Assembly: GCA_963669155.1 (NCBI GenBank)
Contig: OZ022596.1
Span: 1,896,288 to 1,960,287 of the forward strand
Length of the DNA: 64,000 bases
DNA from: Arbacia lixula
Taxonomy: Eukaryota > Echinodermata > Echinoidea > Arbacioida > Arbaciidae
Direction of reading: 5' to 3'
Shown: positions 1-10,298 of the stretch, piece by piece
How positions within the stretch are numbered: the first letter of the stretch is position 1
Layout of the letters: the number at the start of each line of letters is the position of its first letter
Program-made: the position numbers and the translations under genes
The notes under the pieces: model-generated
Databases searched by the model: none
What the model was told of the DNA's origin: nothing
What the model saw: the letters and a program-made list of their open reading frames with translations, nothing else

Positions 1-150
1 TTCTCCGACAGTTACCATAGCAACAGTCAGAGACTAGTGCCTCTCAACCAATCAAAACCGAGGATTTCACTGAAATTGTCAGCACTGACTATTAAGTCAC
101 TGACTATTCAGCACTGACTATTTAGTCAGTGCTGACAACTTTCATGAAAT
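1..150. repeat. MITE-like foldback, family A, cut by window edge
   Basis: The sequence closely matches a second, complete copy at 44109-44262. It ends in GTGCTGAC followed by AACTTTCATGAAATG, which is the inverted complement of the start of the complete copy. No coding potential. The left end lies outside the window. Confidence 0.8.
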
Positions 151-960
151 GAAACGGACAATGATGTTCCCTTAAGAACATAGTGCCTCGATGTGATGAG
201 TGGTGTTCAATAATATGTGATTCGCTTATAAAAACTCCTGAAATGTTGTAAGCTGGAGTGTAAAATGAAAGATTCTAAAAATTGGTGCATGTGTGACATG
301 TGTGACTATAAGTGGTTTGAATATTCGGGTAGGTAAAAGGATCTTAAAAACTTGGTTATGGTTTTATGTCACCATATGAATTAGTAGTTGAGTTGGTCAT
401 ATATTTCGCTGAATATGTGATTTATAGAAACCATATCAAGAATTTGGAAATAGAAATACTATAGAACACATGCCGTTATCGTTCAAAGAATTCAAAATCA
501 GTTTCATTTCATTTATATGGAAATTCATCAAAATAACCTTTAATGTTCAATCAAGTAAAAAATGAATTGATCTGTTATCAGGTAAAATAAGAAAACCATT
601 AAAAATATGTACAAAAACAAAATGTGCTGCTCCATTATCGTATTTCTGTCTTGATTTATGTAAGAGATGAATTTGTTTATTTGAGGAAAAAAAGATGTCA
701 TATTGAGTAATAAAGTCCCTTAGTTGAGCTGAAAAAAGAAGAATTAGTACTGGTCTGTGTGGTGTTTGTCAAATGCGTGCATAGTGTTTCAATGTGAATG
801 ATCTATTGAACAGGGGCCTGGATTTCACGGTATGTGGGTGTACATTGCTGTGGACAGTTTATCAAATTTATATAGCACAGTATGGCAGTATAAAGCACAT
901 TTGTGCGTTGTCTTGCTAAAAGGAGGACGCAAGCATGAATAGTACGTCCAAGTTCGCATA
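151..960. other. AT-rich intergenic sequence
   Basis: No gene, repeat family or RNA gene recognised. Only short open frames without codon bias. Confidence 0.6.
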
Positions 961-961
961 T

Positions 962-1136
962 AGTAAGCAAATAATCAACGTTGGTGAGGGTGATGGAACG
1001 AACAATCACTTCCCAGGCGATCTGGATGTAGCTATCTTTCCGAAGCGCAGCTGAGGAAAGATAGCGTATACATTCAGATCGCCGAGGAAGTGATAGTTCG
1101 TCTCATTGTCTGAACCTAAAAGTTAATTATTTGCTT
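962..1136. repeat. Long imperfect palindrome
   Basis: The two arms read toward a short GAAGCGCAGCTGA loop near 1049. AGCTATCTTTCC on the left pairs with GGAAAGATAGC on the right. Further out, AATCACTTCC with GGCGATCTG pairs with CAGATCGCC and GGAAGTGAT, and the outermost AGCAAATAAT pairs with ATTATTTGCT. Arms are about 80 bp with some mismatches. Probably a small foldback transposon remnant. Confidence 0.75.
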
Positions 1137-1640
1137 GATAGTCCACATCTGAAACCAACTATCTATACCAAAAATGACAATTTGACGTACAAAAGGAATG
1201 TTTACTTACTTCTCTATCTAAACCCGGGCCGCTGCCATGGGGAACACGCGTTGGGACGCGTTAGTAGGATGTACTGTTAGTCAATTAATAGTCCGAGTGT
1301 AACACACTTTTATTTCGCGCGTACCGAAAATATTGATCACGCGTTAGGACTGTGAGGAGTGAAGAGATCAGCGAAACCAAAAAGCATTATAAGACAGGTT
1401 GAAGAGTGTGACCAATAGGAATCCCGTATGCGAGTCACATGATTATGCATTAATTTTACTAATCATTCCAGCCGTGCATTTATTGTGCAGCACTGTGCAT
1501 TTTTTGTGCAACACTGTGCAATTTTCGCGCAGCATTTCCCGTTTGTGTACAAACTCTATGCAAGCTAGGTTGCTAGAGCTCTGGGCCGATTGATCCAGTG
1601 CGCGGTGTATGCGCACAAGCTAGCAGCATGCTACGCCTGA
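1137..1640. other. Intergenic sequence with a small TGTGCA-rich repeat
   Basis: No gene seen. Around 1478-1535 the phrase TTGTGCAGCACTGTGCA recurs about three times in slightly altered form, a short degenerate tandem repeat. Confidence 0.5.
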
Positions 1641-2400
1641 CAAAGACAATGACAATTTATTGATCCCATGTCACCTTGTTAGGTATTGGGGATAATCATG
1701 TCCGTTTTACAATGATATTGTTCTGTATTATTTACAATATTTACAAAAGATATATACAGAAAATAAATCATGATATAAATTCAGGTATATACGATTGCAG
1801 AGAGTGATAAACAAGAAAGTGATTGTAAGCTCAGCGCATAAAGCGTACTGAAGAATCATAACGAGTATAAAGTAACAAACTAACTTCTTAAAAGAAGAAA
1901 AAAATGTAAGAAAGAGAGAGTAGAAAAAAAGTAATTATAAAAAATATAAAAATATCGACACAAGTAATGTTATTTGCGACTTTAAAAGATATTTTTGAAT
2001 ATGAGTTACCAAAATAAAGCAATAATATCAACACGCAAGTATATAGTCAAACATTGTTATTGATACACATAAATTAGCTTTAGCAAAATGTACAGTTATT
2101 TAAATTGTTTTATTATCTTTTTACAAAATTTTACAAGATTTAGGCGCACTTTACAATTGGGAGAATTAAAAAGCTGCTCCATTTAGTATGTATTTGTTGT
2201 TGTTTTTTGGTAAAATATCTGCTAAGTAATGACTTTCTTTCGCCAGCAAAAAGGGGCATTCAAATAGATAATGAAATTCGTCCCCTAATGATTGAAGAGT
2301 GCAAAGATTACATAACCTCATATTTTTTGGAGTATTAGAATATCTCCCGGTAAGTCGGTAAGTGGTGATTGGAACATCTGAATCTACATCATAAATTACT
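1641..2400 (-). mobile_element. 5'-truncated non-LTR retrotransposon (L2/CR1-like) 3' end
   Basis: On the minus strand, from 2400 to about 2140, one frame is open for about 80 codons without a start. It reads like the C-terminal tail of an L2/CR1-type ORF2: TGRYSNTPKN, then a CxxC pair in LCNLCTLQSLGDE, then FHYLFECP. This matches the family pattern of a CxxC followed by DE(Y/F)H(F/Y)LFxCP. The remaining 500 bp are AT-rich 3' UTR ending near 1641 in GTCATTGTC-type repeats, the usual short tandem 3' tail of this group. No 5' part of the element is present. Dead fragment. Confidence 0.75.
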
Positions 2401-2840
2401 CTCTCTCTCTCTTTTGGGGAGGTTAATCAAGTATTTCTCAAAGTGCAAGGACTGTTTAAATATTCGATAAAGCCTAAGCTTTGCGTTTGATCATTTAGCG
2501 TGTTTTTACTCTGGGAAAAAATGGCTGCCTTCGTCACGGACGATTCGCAATTCCAGCTTCTCTTGAACCAAGATATTGAGGAATTAACCAAATGGAAGCA
2601 CTTCAAAAAGTTATAATGCATGTCAAGTCTACATAAACTGTAAATGTGTTCACATAAAAATTTAGGACTTTTTGGCCTAAGTGTTAGACCGCTCATGTTG
2701 GAAAGTCGCATCATAGAAACTAGTGTTTTTCTGTTGCTGTTGGTGTTTAGATGAGCCGTCCGTGAAAGCAGCCATTTGATTTCTATAATATGGGAGATGC
2801 GCCAAAATCTTCAAGGTACCGGTAGACCTATTGTAATAAC
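2401..2840. other. Intergenic sequence
   Basis: Starts with a short CT run at 2400-2414. No gene recognised. Confidence 0.5.
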
Positions 2841-2844
2841 CTTT

Positions 2845-3058
2845 AAGTTCCGACCTGTCGCGGTAGATTAGCGCGTAAATGGCGCCAACCGCCGCGTACT
2901 CAAAACAGTTATGATTGCTACAAGTACATTGGTGGCAAAGCCAAGATAATTCACGGCCGAATAAAAGAAGGCCGTTGGTGTGAGGATGGCCAGTGGGAAG
3001 AGCCAAAGCACGATACATGCGATGAGACACCGGGTAGTTGTGACCAGGGACGTGTTAT
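2845..3058 (-). pseudogene. Rhodopsin-class GPCR pseudogene fragment
   Basis: Read on the minus strand from 3056, the sequence encodes TTTRCLIACIVLWLFPLA and continues through a membrane segment that lines up with TM4 to early TM5 of the GPCR at 21.0-22.4 kb (TTSRCMIVCVVLWLFPLV). At about 2903 the frame breaks. The next block, EYAAVGAIYALIYRDRSE, matches EYAAVGTIYALIYRDISE of the intact gene but lies one frame over, as expected from a 1-bp deletion where the intact gene has TGTGCTTGAG. Similarity fades after about 2845 and is absent upstream of 3058, so only the TM4-TM5/ICL3 part survives. Nucleotide identity across TACGCGC and the YRD region is high, so this is a fairly young paralogous copy. 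Confidence 0.85.
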
Positions 3059-3645
3059 GGAAGGATATGAACCAACTTTCTTCCTTTGAACCCATGTGCC
3101 AAGCCGCTAAAAAGTTATGTGTTCTCAACAGGTGCTGTTCAGGTGTTTGAACAATTATGAACATGATTGTGTGGCAACGGCTTCTCAGAGAGAACAAAAG
3201 AAATGTACAGTCTCATTTCGCTTGTCCCGTTCTGTTAATGGCATTAATACTTCCATGAGTATAACAGGTATCAGCAAACACAAATAAACAAGTTTTTCAA
3301 GTGAAATATCTCTGTTTCACGCAACCACACACAAACGCCGTTAATGACAATACACAGCTTAATATATCATTTTGAGAGTGGTTGAATCCCCCAAATGCAC
3401 AAGATGTCGGAAAGTGAAAAAATTGGTCAATTTTGTAAGTAATGAAAATAGCTTATATGTCCAATTTTTAATGATTCCTCAATACTTTTCGAAACAAAGG
3501 CAGAGTATGAAGATCTGTCATTATCTGCCGTTAACTTCCTTATAGTTTGCAAACGAATTTGTCAAAAACAAAACGTCTACAGACAAATGGGAAATTAAAG
3601 AAATTTCTTTTCAAGTTGACATCAGCTAAATGTCGGCCCGGCACA
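3059..3645. other. Intergenic sequence
   Basis: AT-rich, no gene or repeat recognised. Confidence 0.5.
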
Positions 3646-3647
3646 TG

Positions 3648-4124
3648 GAACATGGGGGGGGGGGGAGGGGGGGGGGGTAGTGATGGGATTTTGGGACGGT
3701 GTTTTTTTGTCTTCGTTTTTTTTTTATCCCGCCCAGTCGCTGAAAATGCTCTCAGTGGGGGGTGGGGGGGGGGGGGTGGGGTTGTGATGGGATTTTGGGA
3801 AGGTGGTTTTTTTCCTTCGTTTTTTCCCGCCCAGTCTATGAAAATGCTCTCAGTTAGGGGGGGGGGGGGGGGGGGTTACCACGTTTTTCAAAAAAAAATT
3901 AATCCGCCCAGTCTCGTCTGGGTACACGAACGCAAATAATGGGGGGGGGGGCATTTGATATTGTGTCCTCACCATTTCGATGGGGTGTCCCCCCAACTAT
4001 TTCAAAAATACTGGGGGGTACATTTGATATTGTGTCCCCCCCCCCCCGCTATTTTTAGTGGGGGGGGACGCGACCCCCCACCCCCCCCCCCCGCCCCCCC
4101 CCCCCCCCGGGATTTCCGCCCATG
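3648..4124 (+). repeat. G-tract repeat element (GGGCGGAAAT family), copy 1
   Basis: It contains repeated modules: a long G run, GATGGGATTTTGGGA, a T-rich stretch, CCCGCCCAGT, GAAAATGCTCTCAGT, and then another G run. The right part carries CATTTGATATTGTGTCC twice and ends GATTTCCGCCCATG. A shorter copy lies in reverse orientation at 27473-27827. Apparent open frames here are poly-Gly/poly-Pro artefacts of the homopolymers. Confidence 0.85.
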
Positions 4125-5497
4125 CACGCTACGCAACACGTTGTAATTCATGAGTCTACTGTTCGCCAAGCATTTGCAGAATGAATAACAGAGGTATCTG
4201 TGACGTTGTGAATTCTATACACTCTCCGTGCTTCCCGTCAAATAAATAACATAATCAAGTTTAAGAGGGAATAAAACGAACGTCTTGTAATTGAAACACA
4301 TGTGTCCCGTTGCAATTTTCTTACCTTCGCCATGCTTTTGGCATCCTTCATGAACAATTATTATTATTACAAACACAATGTGGCTAGTGAAGTGTACCAG
4401 TGTATTTTATACAATGCCTGCTATCATGACAGCGATTATTCTTTTTCTTCGTGTATAACATAGAAAGGCTTGAAACTGCTTGATAAATCGAATAATTATT
4501 CGAAAGCTATTCGCAGATATAATGTAAAAGAAGCAATTTAGTCATTTGAATAATGACGTGCAATTCCCTCCAAAATGTGCATCAATGATTACGATTACTC
4601 GTGTGTTTAATGAAGGGAAACAAAAAGACATTTTGGAGTTGTATGGTAATTTCAATCGCTAATTGCAATGCGTTTTGGGGTTCGTTGCATCCTTCTTAAG
4701 TAGTCAGACTTCATCGCTTATACAGAACAGAATCCTCCGTATTATGTGCCAGTTCTCATTACCTTGAATGTTCGTTACCCCTGTTTGAACGTTGCTTAAT
4801 ATTTTTGATATGAATACGATGCAAATTGCCTGTTTAATGCGTAGATACTTTTCAAACCTAATATCTCATGCACATGTTTTCATTGAATGCTGAAATTCAT
4901 CAGTGCAATACCTTTTTAACCTGTAAAATTCCACATGTGGAAAGTTAAATACAAAATACTCTTTCCAAATCAGCCCGTTTTTTAGGTCCAGTAACCTAGA
5001 TTTTATTACCAGCCCACATTCAGAATGCTTAGTTTCGTAATTCTTTTAAAATCAACTTATAAACAGTGTCAAAATAAAATGTAAGCCAAATTACAAATGT
5101 TAACTGACTGGCAATGGAAGCCACGTTGCTCAGTAATGTGTTTCTTTTGTAATAGCTTTAAACATCACATGGCCGAGTTAATTCGACTCATCTTCTAAAA
5201 GCCCTTATACCATATGTTTTATAATACAGGTAACCTAGGCTCTGTGGCGCACTGGATGCATCGCATTCTTAATTCTTTTGTCTATCCTTTTCGCAGCTAG
5301 GAGCCGTGCCTAATCTATTGTTACCTGCGTTTTTTTTGGTTTGCCTGATTTTGCCCTAAGGGTATTATGTAATAGTAAGTGACGAGACACATATGGGAGA
5401 ACATGATTGGTAGATTTTGTTTTGGTATGATGGAACGAGGGTCCGAGGGTACATGAGTTTGAGGGAGTGGTGTGAGAAGCTATTTTGTCGTAATTGA
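4125..5497. other. Intergenic AT-rich sequence
   Basis: About 1.4 kb with no coding region, RNA gene or repeat family that I can support. Confidence 0.55.
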
Positions 5498-5503
5498 CGT
5501 GTT

Positions 5504-5704
5504 TTGTCACCCACGGGGAGGAGTCCTGTGCGCGGGAGAGAGTCGGGGAAGTCTGGGGACTTGCAGCATGAGAGTGAGTGCATCCACCCCAACTCTAGCT
5601 GCCACTGTTTCTGCTGTCATGAGCGGGAAGTGCAGACGGCCGTCGTGTGGACACAAATTCCTCCGGGAGGCAGGCAACAGGATCTTCAATTCTTCAAAAT
5701 AACT
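5504..5704 (+). CDS. Possible internal exon of an unrecognised gene
   Basis: A GC-richer block in AT-rich surroundings. The frame opens after a stop at 5495 and runs to a consensus splice donor, ACT|GTAAGT, at 5705. The reading includes a cysteine-rich stretch (SECIHPNSSCHCFCCHE) and then QTAVVWTQIPPGG. No clear splice acceptor precedes it. A CAG before CATGAGAGTG near 5567 is the only candidate. I do not recognise the protein. Paired in the same phase with the block at 6477, it could be the 3' end of a gene. Alternatively it is a chance open frame in a local GC island. Confidence 0.25.
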
Positions 5705-6476
5705 GTAAGTCTAAAACATGCCAGTTTGCGGGGGGTTTCTACAACTGTTTAATTTCTGTATAGGCAAGTCTTTCAGATTAAAGTTTGACTTTCTAAAAAT
5801 CAGTGCTTTCAACTAAAGTGAACATTTTAAATGCAAACAATTTCTGACACGAAAATTACCATTTCATATTGAATGATTTCTTCTAGTTCGGAAACTGAAC
5901 GTATATATTTTTCAGCAAAAACTGAAATGTGTTTAATTAGTAGTCATATGTCATAAACGCCCTCTTTTGGCAAGTATCAAAAGTCGGCCATTTTATGTCA
6001 GCCATGTCGAACTTTGAGGAAGCCTATATTGTTGGGTATTTCTCATTGATCGGTACCACCGTGTATTTACGGCATATATTTATACTGGGATGAAAATGAG
6101 AACTACTTTAGCGTGGCTATATGTTTTGATAATCAATGGTTTATGCAACTTACGCATTTTGTTAACAAGCGGTCATAAGTAATGGTTGCTGGTTAAATGG
6201 AAGTATTGTACAAAGCAGAGGTATGAATCATTCTAGCACTGGACATTATTATGCTAGTAAATGGCTATTATGGTAATTGGAGATATCGAGGAGATATCCG
6301 GTTGCTGTTTTTTTTTGCGAAGTCTATTAATTGGTAAACCAAATAGTGTGATTATTGTCATTTTAAGATGTCGTGTGCTTTACAAAATATAAAGTTAAAG
6401 CGTACAAGTTATACTTGGGTTGAATATATATTTATGATTCGGTGTAACTGTATTCCAGACGTAATCAAGGGTTCAG
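5705..6476. other. AT-rich spacer or intron between two exon-like blocks
   Basis: Bounded by a GTAAGT donor at 5705 and acceptor-like TATTCCAG at 6451-6458 and GGTTCAG ending at 6476. No other feature seen. Confidence 0.3.
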
Positions 6477-6770
6477 CCATCACGTGCCCTTGCACCCAGA
6501 CCGGGCGGTGACAGTTCGGTTTCCTGGTCTCCTTCATCGACGTCGCCGAGCATCGAGGATCGCAACTACAACCACCTCAGCTCGGGCATCGACGTCCTAC
6601 CGTGTAACCTCGACAGCGGGTCTTTCGATGAACTCGCGCTTCAAAAATCAACGTTATCGCGATCGCGTCGTCAAGGCAACCGGGTTGTATTGACGCTGCA
6701 CACTGCACTGAACATTATCAACTGGCCATGTGCAGGTTTTGATATCTGTACCGAAGATAGTTTGATGTAA
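6477..6770 (+). CDS. Possible terminal exon of an unrecognised gene
   Basis: Following an AG at 6475-6476, a 97-codon frame (phase 0, compatible with the block ending at 5704) runs to TAA at 6768-6770. It contains Ser/Pro-rich SWSPSSTSPSIEDRNYN and then SSGIDVLPCNLDSGSFDELA and a basic LSRSRRQGN. The mixed acidic and serine-rich composition looks more protein-like than the Arg-rich overlapping frame at 6484-6693. No family recognised. GC content falls sharply on both sides. Confidence 0.3.
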   Translation, partial: PSRALAPRPGGDSSVSWSPSSTSPSIEDRNYNHLSSGIDVLPCNLDSGSFDELALQKSTLSRSRRQGNRVVLTLHTALNIINWPCAGFDICTEDSLM

Positions 6771-7165
6771 ACCCATAATTTCATTCACTACTTTTGATAT
6801 ATATATGACTAGTAGACAGAGTCAAACGGAAAGTATTTGATTGTTTATCCATCATCATGCCTATTTAAAGATTATTGTATTGAGGCAATATTTCACTGTT
6901 CAATTCAATTGATATGTGTATGTTATTGCGTTTCATTATAATCTGATTATTTCATGCATTCCTTTTAATTAAAGTTTCATTTTGAAACTACATAAATATT
7001 AGTTCCGATTTTTATTAATTATTTATCTTATTTATGAAGAAACCCACTATGTGACAAACATCATTCATCCTCTCTAAATACTCTTTACCTGGCGCAACAT
7101 AGAATAAAATAAGTTAGCAGCTTTAGCTCCCCGGGGTAATTATTTTATTTACATGATTTATCTGC
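6771..7165. other. AT-rich intergenic sequence
   Basis: No gene recognised. Confidence 0.5.
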
Positions 7166-7650
7166 ATGCTCTTTTTACACAGGTGTACCCAATTTATCAA
7201 GCCAGTGAGGCATTTACGGGTAAACCTTCTTCTGCATTGTTTATTCTTGACCCGTGCTCGTATTGGGCATTCTCATTTGACTCATGCATACTTATTTGCA
7301 CTAGAAACTCCACCTCATTGCATGTCATGTAATTATACACTAACAATTAAACACATTCTCCTTGAATGTGTTGAACTTGCAAATATTCGTATTAACTTTT
7401 TGATTGTCCTGACCTCAAGACATTATTTAGAGATATTTCGCGATTATGTATTACAAATTTTCTAAAGAAGATCAATCTTTACACTTGATTTTAAGTCGAA
7501 AACTGATCGTATCCCAATCACAACATGTATACCCTTGGGCAACGTATTTTATTCCAATTGCCTAGTCTTTCGGAGGAGACTTTAAGCCGTCGATCCCGTG
7601 TAAAGGAGAGTCACACCATTGGCACGTTAAAGAACATGCTTCTCTTTTCA
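7166..7650 (+). mobile_element. Truncated LINE 3' fragment (Jockey/Nimb-like tail)
   Basis: From 7166 to 7465 one frame reads like the RNase H-distal C-terminus of a non-LTR retrotransposon: LTRARIGHSHLTHAYLF, then a Zn-like PHCMSCNYTLTIKHILLEC and VELANIR. The LTRxRIGHxxLTH...CxxC...TVKHILLxC pattern is typical of this group. The 3' flank contains TTTAAGCCGTCG..CCCGTGTAAAGGAG and GCACGTTAAAGAAC, phrases that recur at the 3' ends of such elements. It lacks the reverse transcriptase part. Confidence 0.7.
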
Positions 7651-8000
7651 TAAAGAGTAGGGAAGTTATTCCGAGGAAGTAGTTAACATATTGATTTATT
7701 TCTGATTTATAATCCTTCTCAAATTCTGTAAATCACATTAGGGAAACTTGAATGGTATAATCTTTTTAGATGAACTGTTCGACACTGACTGTATATGACA
7801 CTCAAGTGTTAGTAGTGTCGTTAATTTCTTATCAGTCAATCAATCAACCAATCATTGTTTATACTTAATTCTCTGCAATACTCATGTTGTGCCGCTTTTT
7901 ATTAATCGTCGCTATTGCCGATCAGTCACTATTAATATTTTCCTATGTGAAGTCATATGTTGATATAATACATGTTTCAATTTTGTATATTTTTTAGTTC
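7651..8000. other. AT-rich intergenic sequence
   Basis: No gene recognised. Confidence 0.5.
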
Positions 8001-8003
8001 TAG

Positions 8004-9010
8004 ATTCGATGTACTGGTGTCATGACGCGACCCATCGACATCGCCTGGCCCGCTAATGCCAAGGAGATCGCGCGGGAGATCCTGGATTATGTCACGGACG
8101 GCGACGCACGCCCTCTCCTGGTCCATGCCTTCTCCGTCAGCAGCCACGTGCGTCTGCGGAGCGGAGTAGCCGTTATAGCCCTATGCATCGGTGCGTTACC
8201 GCATCGTTGCTCAGATCCTGTACAGTTGTATTCTCTCCAGGGATAGCTACGAGGGTATCTACTCGTAGGACGCCAACAACTCCTTTACGCAGTTTGTCAC
8301 CAAGAGGGTTACAGAGACCTAGCATTGGCTGACCAACAAGTACACCATGGATAGCATCGTCAAGGTGAGCTTGAAGGGTGAACGCTCCCGTGAGCATTGG
8401 CGTGAAGATGTGTAGTTCGCCAATGTGGTTTTCAGGAAATGGTAATGTAAAAGTTAAAGGTCCGTCTCATTGGTGGAGATGTCGCAAGGACAGCATAGAT
8501 AAGTTACAGAGACTTACAGGAGACTTGAAAAAAAATAAAACATATTCGAATTCACGATGACCCGTCTAGTCGTCTCGCAACGACTCGGTCTCAAACAAGC
8601 CACATATTTCTAACATTTTACAAGGCATAAACTCAGCAGTAATTTACATCTTGGGGAATCATAATTCATAATGATTCATTAATGTATGAAGGAAAGCGAG
8701 AATTCCATAAGAATTTCCAAAGAAACAAAGCAGAGTTTATTAACGGTCCTACTGTTCTGCATTGTCCTTCAGGTGAATGAGATCTTTACTGGCCGCACGG
8801 TCAAGGCGTCCGCCCTGAACCTCTTCTTTCGCGATGACCCGATCGCCACGGCCAAGGAAAACGACGAGTTGGTCGAGCAGTGGCGCAAGCATGTGGAGAG
8901 CGACCTTGACGTCAAGTGTTGCAGAACTCCCCACTTTGCGAAGCAGAGTGACGAGTAGGAGGAGAGCATCTACGGCTTTATGGGCAAGCTGACACTGCAG
9001 CGCTGCCGCA
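8004..9010 (+). pseudogene. TMEM53/DUF829-like pseudogene
   Basis: Two islands of protein similarity to the TMEM53 (DUF829) alpha/beta-hydrolase-like family. The first, from about 8022, reads PIDIAWPANAKEIAREILDY and then ARPLLVHAFSV, matching the family's WPxNAxxxAxEILDY and the RPLLxHxFSxGG nucleophile region. The GG is lost and the frame shifts, with YRIVAQILYSC continuing one frame over near 8195. The second, from 8773, reads LNLFFRDDPIATAKENDELV and then DLDVKCCRTPHF, as in the C-terminal DP...DSPH region. A stop TAG (8956) and scrambled sequence follow. An AG just before the second island (CCTTCAG at 8772) suggests a decayed exon border. Not functional as read. Confidence 0.55.
8629..8719 (+). 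repeat. About 90-bp direct repeat, copy 1
   Basis: AACTCAGCAGTAATTTACAT through the GAATTCCATAAGAATTTCC phrase. It recurs nearly identically at 9024-9117. The two copies flank the second island of the pseudogene. Confidence 0.9.
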
Positions 9011-9023
9011 CGTTCCAGTTAGA

Positions 9024-9117
9024 GAAACTCAGCAGTAATTTACATCTTGGGGAATCATAATTCATAATGATTCATTAATGTATCATAATGAAAGCGAGAA
9101 TTCCATAGGAATTCCGT
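9024..9117 (+). repeat. About 90-bp direct repeat, copy 2
   Basis: Second copy of the repeat at 8629-8719. It differs by a few bases, including CATAATG where copy 1 has GAAGG. Confidence 0.9.
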
Positions 9118-9149
9118 CGTCGGCGGGGACGCTACTGTAGGAAGCGCCA

Positions 9150-9600
9150 AAGCAGGCCGAATTAAAGTAGAATGAGTGAGGGAGCTCAACAAATGGACAC
9201 TAGGCTAAATCTTCCTAAAGGAGTGGTCACTCTAGACTGTAGGATGGACTTTGCCACGACTTAACGAAGGATGAGTGAGGGAGATAATTAATCCGCGCAG
9301 TCAGCTTGACAAATGAAAAAGAAATCTCTCCTACCAGAGATGCCATTATAGGATGGACTTTTGCGAAACTTGACAAAATGGTAAGGGAGAGAGAGAGCCC
9401 GCTGAGCTAGCGCAACAATCTTGCCTAAAATGAAGGTCACGATGAATTAACGGATGGGGTTTGGAACGATCTGAAGAGAACGCGCAGAGGTAGCTCAACT
9501 AATCAACGCTACATCTCTCCTTAAGGAGAGGTCATTGAAGGGTGGACTTTCCCACAGAGGAACACCGGGGTAACTCCACACATGTCCTATATAAATATCA
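9150..9600 (+). repeat. Degenerate tandem repeat, about 100-bp period
   Basis: Phrases such as GGATGAGTGAGGGAG, TAGGATGGACTTT, CTCCTxAxGGAGxGGTCA and GAGCTCAAC recur about four times with heavy divergence. No coding potential. Confidence 0.6.
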
Positions 9601-10101
9601 GTGATACATCTCTCTCTTGATTAAGCTGCGAGCTTTAGTATTGACTGGTCAGAAATAACCGCCAATCTGAATTGTTTACATGCCGAAACTCGCACATCAT
9701 TATTGAACCAGCGGACTGCATCTCCTTTGGGGTATTGAGCATTAGTTTATAACTGATGCAGGGGAACAAAAGGTATTTTGTATCCACCCATTGGACTGTC
9801 AGTATAGACATGCTCACCGTAATAGCGGATCATATTCAGATATGCCTAGAACGAGTATTTACCTAACTTGTGACATATGACTCAAGTCATAGATGTATGT
9901 GTTATGTCACACAAAGAAGAATGTTTCATTATCATGTATGTATATTATGAAACTGATATGTGAGCCAAGAATCTGGAGGTTGAGATTTTGTACGTCGTAT
10001 ACTGTGTAAAGTTTACTTGAAAGAGTTTGGATTGATGAAAAAGAACCAGGGGTATGGGGCATGGGAAGAAGGATTATTAAGTTGATAAGCATCCTGACTG
10101 A
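9601..10101. other. Intergenic sequence left of the Gypsy element
   Basis: No gene recognised. Confidence 0.5.
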
Positions 10102-10106
10102 CTGGT

Positions 10107-10283
10107 TGTTGTGTTCTCTACATTATAATTACACTAGAGTCTGAAATGAAGACTAATGATGTTTACGTGACATGAGCATGCTTGCTCGTGGTTCAGCAAG
10201 ATGGCACCTGATTAAAGTACATAACGTTACTACGGTCTCCGGACTATTTCATTCATGTCATATTTCCGGGAGTAGATACAACA
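10107..10283 (+). repeat. 5' LTR of the Gypsy element
   Basis: 177 bp, beginning TGTTGTGTTC and ending AGATACAACA (TG...CA termini). Identical by eye to the copy at 15102-15278. Confidence 0.97.
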
Positions 10284-10298
10284 AATTTGGCGACGAGA
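10284..10298 (+). promoter_or_regulatory. Primer-binding site candidate
   Basis: AATTTGGCGACGAGA directly follows the 5' LTR. TGGCGAC resembles the complement of a tRNA 3' end ending GTCGCCA, as in serine tRNAs. The tRNA assignment is inference. Confidence 0.55.

Noticed and set aside
3547..4146. Gly- and Pro-rich open frames
   Set aside because: Produced by poly-G/poly-C tracts of a repeat element also present in reverse at 27.5 kb.
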